Part shown: positions 5,341-5,554 of the stretch, in pieces
Numbering within the stretch: the first letter of the stretch is position 1
Layout: every line of letters starts with the position of its first letter
From: an uncultured Clostridia bacterium
GTDB lineage: Bacteria; Bacillota; Clostridia; Christensenellales; UBA1242
Assembly: GCA_944372715.1 (NCBI GenBank)
Contig: CALVZZ010000055.1
Coordinates: 1-5,554 of the forward strand
Reading direction: 5' to 3'
DNA: 5,554 nucleotides
The notes under the pieces: generated by a model
Told to the model about the DNA's origin: nothing
Databases searched by the model: none
Seen by the model: the letters and a program-made list of their open reading frames with translations, nothing else
Made by a program: the position numbers and the translations under genes

Positions 5341-5554
5341 TTACCATTTAGAGACTATTTTATCTAAACTTTCTTTATAGGTTAACGCCTTTAAATCATC
5401 ATTTAATACAATATTAATTTTATCTTTAACTTCTCCATTTTTTATAACTAATATAGTTCCAATCTGTTCACCTGCTTTTATTGGAGCTGTGATTTTTTCA
5501 TCCATAACTATTTCTGTTTTATAAGATTCTTTATCGCCTTTTTTAATTAAAGCA
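5341..5554 (-). CDS. D-alanyl-D-alanine carboxypeptidase (DacF/PBP5 type), C-terminal 70 residues (5' end outside window)
   Basis: Only the end is visible: ALIKKGDKES at the window edge, then ITAPIKAGEQIGTI (residues 21-34 of the visible part) and LVIKNGEV, finishing DKIVSKW before TAA at 5341. This matches the beta-rich C-terminal domain of S11-family low-molecular-weight penicillin-binding proteins (the APIKKGQxIGxL motif), which trim the terminal D-Ala from peptidoglycan stem peptides outside the membrane. The catalytic SxxK/SxN/KTG domain is upstream of base 5554 and unseen. Bacillus DacF-like proteins end in a membrane-associating helix; here the end after LTYKESLDKIVSKW is short and only weakly amphipathic. 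The terminator right after the stop makes it the last gene of its transcript. Confidence 0.82.
   Translation of the reverse strand, partial: ALIKKGDKESYKTEIVMDEKITAPIKAGEQIGTILVIKNGEVKDKINIVLNDDLKALTYKESLDKIVSKW

Overview
The window comes from a strongly AT-rich bacterial chromosome, most likely a Clostridia-like member of the Bacillota. Evidence for this is the strong AAGGAG-type ribosome sites, TTGACA/TATAAT promoters, a Gram-positive-type SOS box before lexA, a DacF-like carboxypeptidase end, and a tyrosine recombinase resembling the single-recombinase XerS family. All visible stop codons are TAA or TAG, and TGG is used for Trp, so nothing suggests a recoded genome. Assignment below phylum level is not possible from sequence alone.

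Left half (minus strand, read right to left): a tight three-gene operon, serS (seryl-tRNA synthetase), then a 313-residue protein of unknown function, then cmk (cytidylate kinase, cut by the window edge). Gaps are 7 and 9 bases, and each downstream ribosome site touches the upstream stop codon. The middle protein looks like a degenerate nucleotidyltransferase of the OAS/CD-NTase-like fold in which two of three expected metal-binding acids seem to be lost. It is the most intriguing item here.

Centre (plus strand): a XerS-like tyrosine recombinase followed by lexA. The recombinase and serS are divergent and their promoters share a -35 element; the recombinase start codon falls where transcription should begin, suggesting a leaderless mRNA. 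lexA has its own promoter overlapped by a probable SOS box, which also overlaps the recombinase stop codon. LexA keeps its Ser/Lys dyad but has Gly-Gly where Ala-Gly is usual at the self-cleavage site.

Right (minus strand): a metallo-beta-lactamase-fold hydrolase converges on lexA and shares one bidirectional terminator with it. It has its own promoter. Upstream lies a terminator and then the last 70 codons of a DacF-type D-Ala-D-Ala carboxypeptidase, cut by the window edge.

There are no rRNAs, tRNAs, CRISPR arrays, insertion sequences or gene-free stretches above about 100 bases. The region reads as a housekeeping chromosomal segment (translation, nucleotide metabolism, chromosome maintenance, SOS response, cell wall) rather than a mobile island. 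I did not find a clear new multi-gene system; the pseudo-nucleotidyltransferase and the unusual recombinase/lexA promoter architecture are the best leads.
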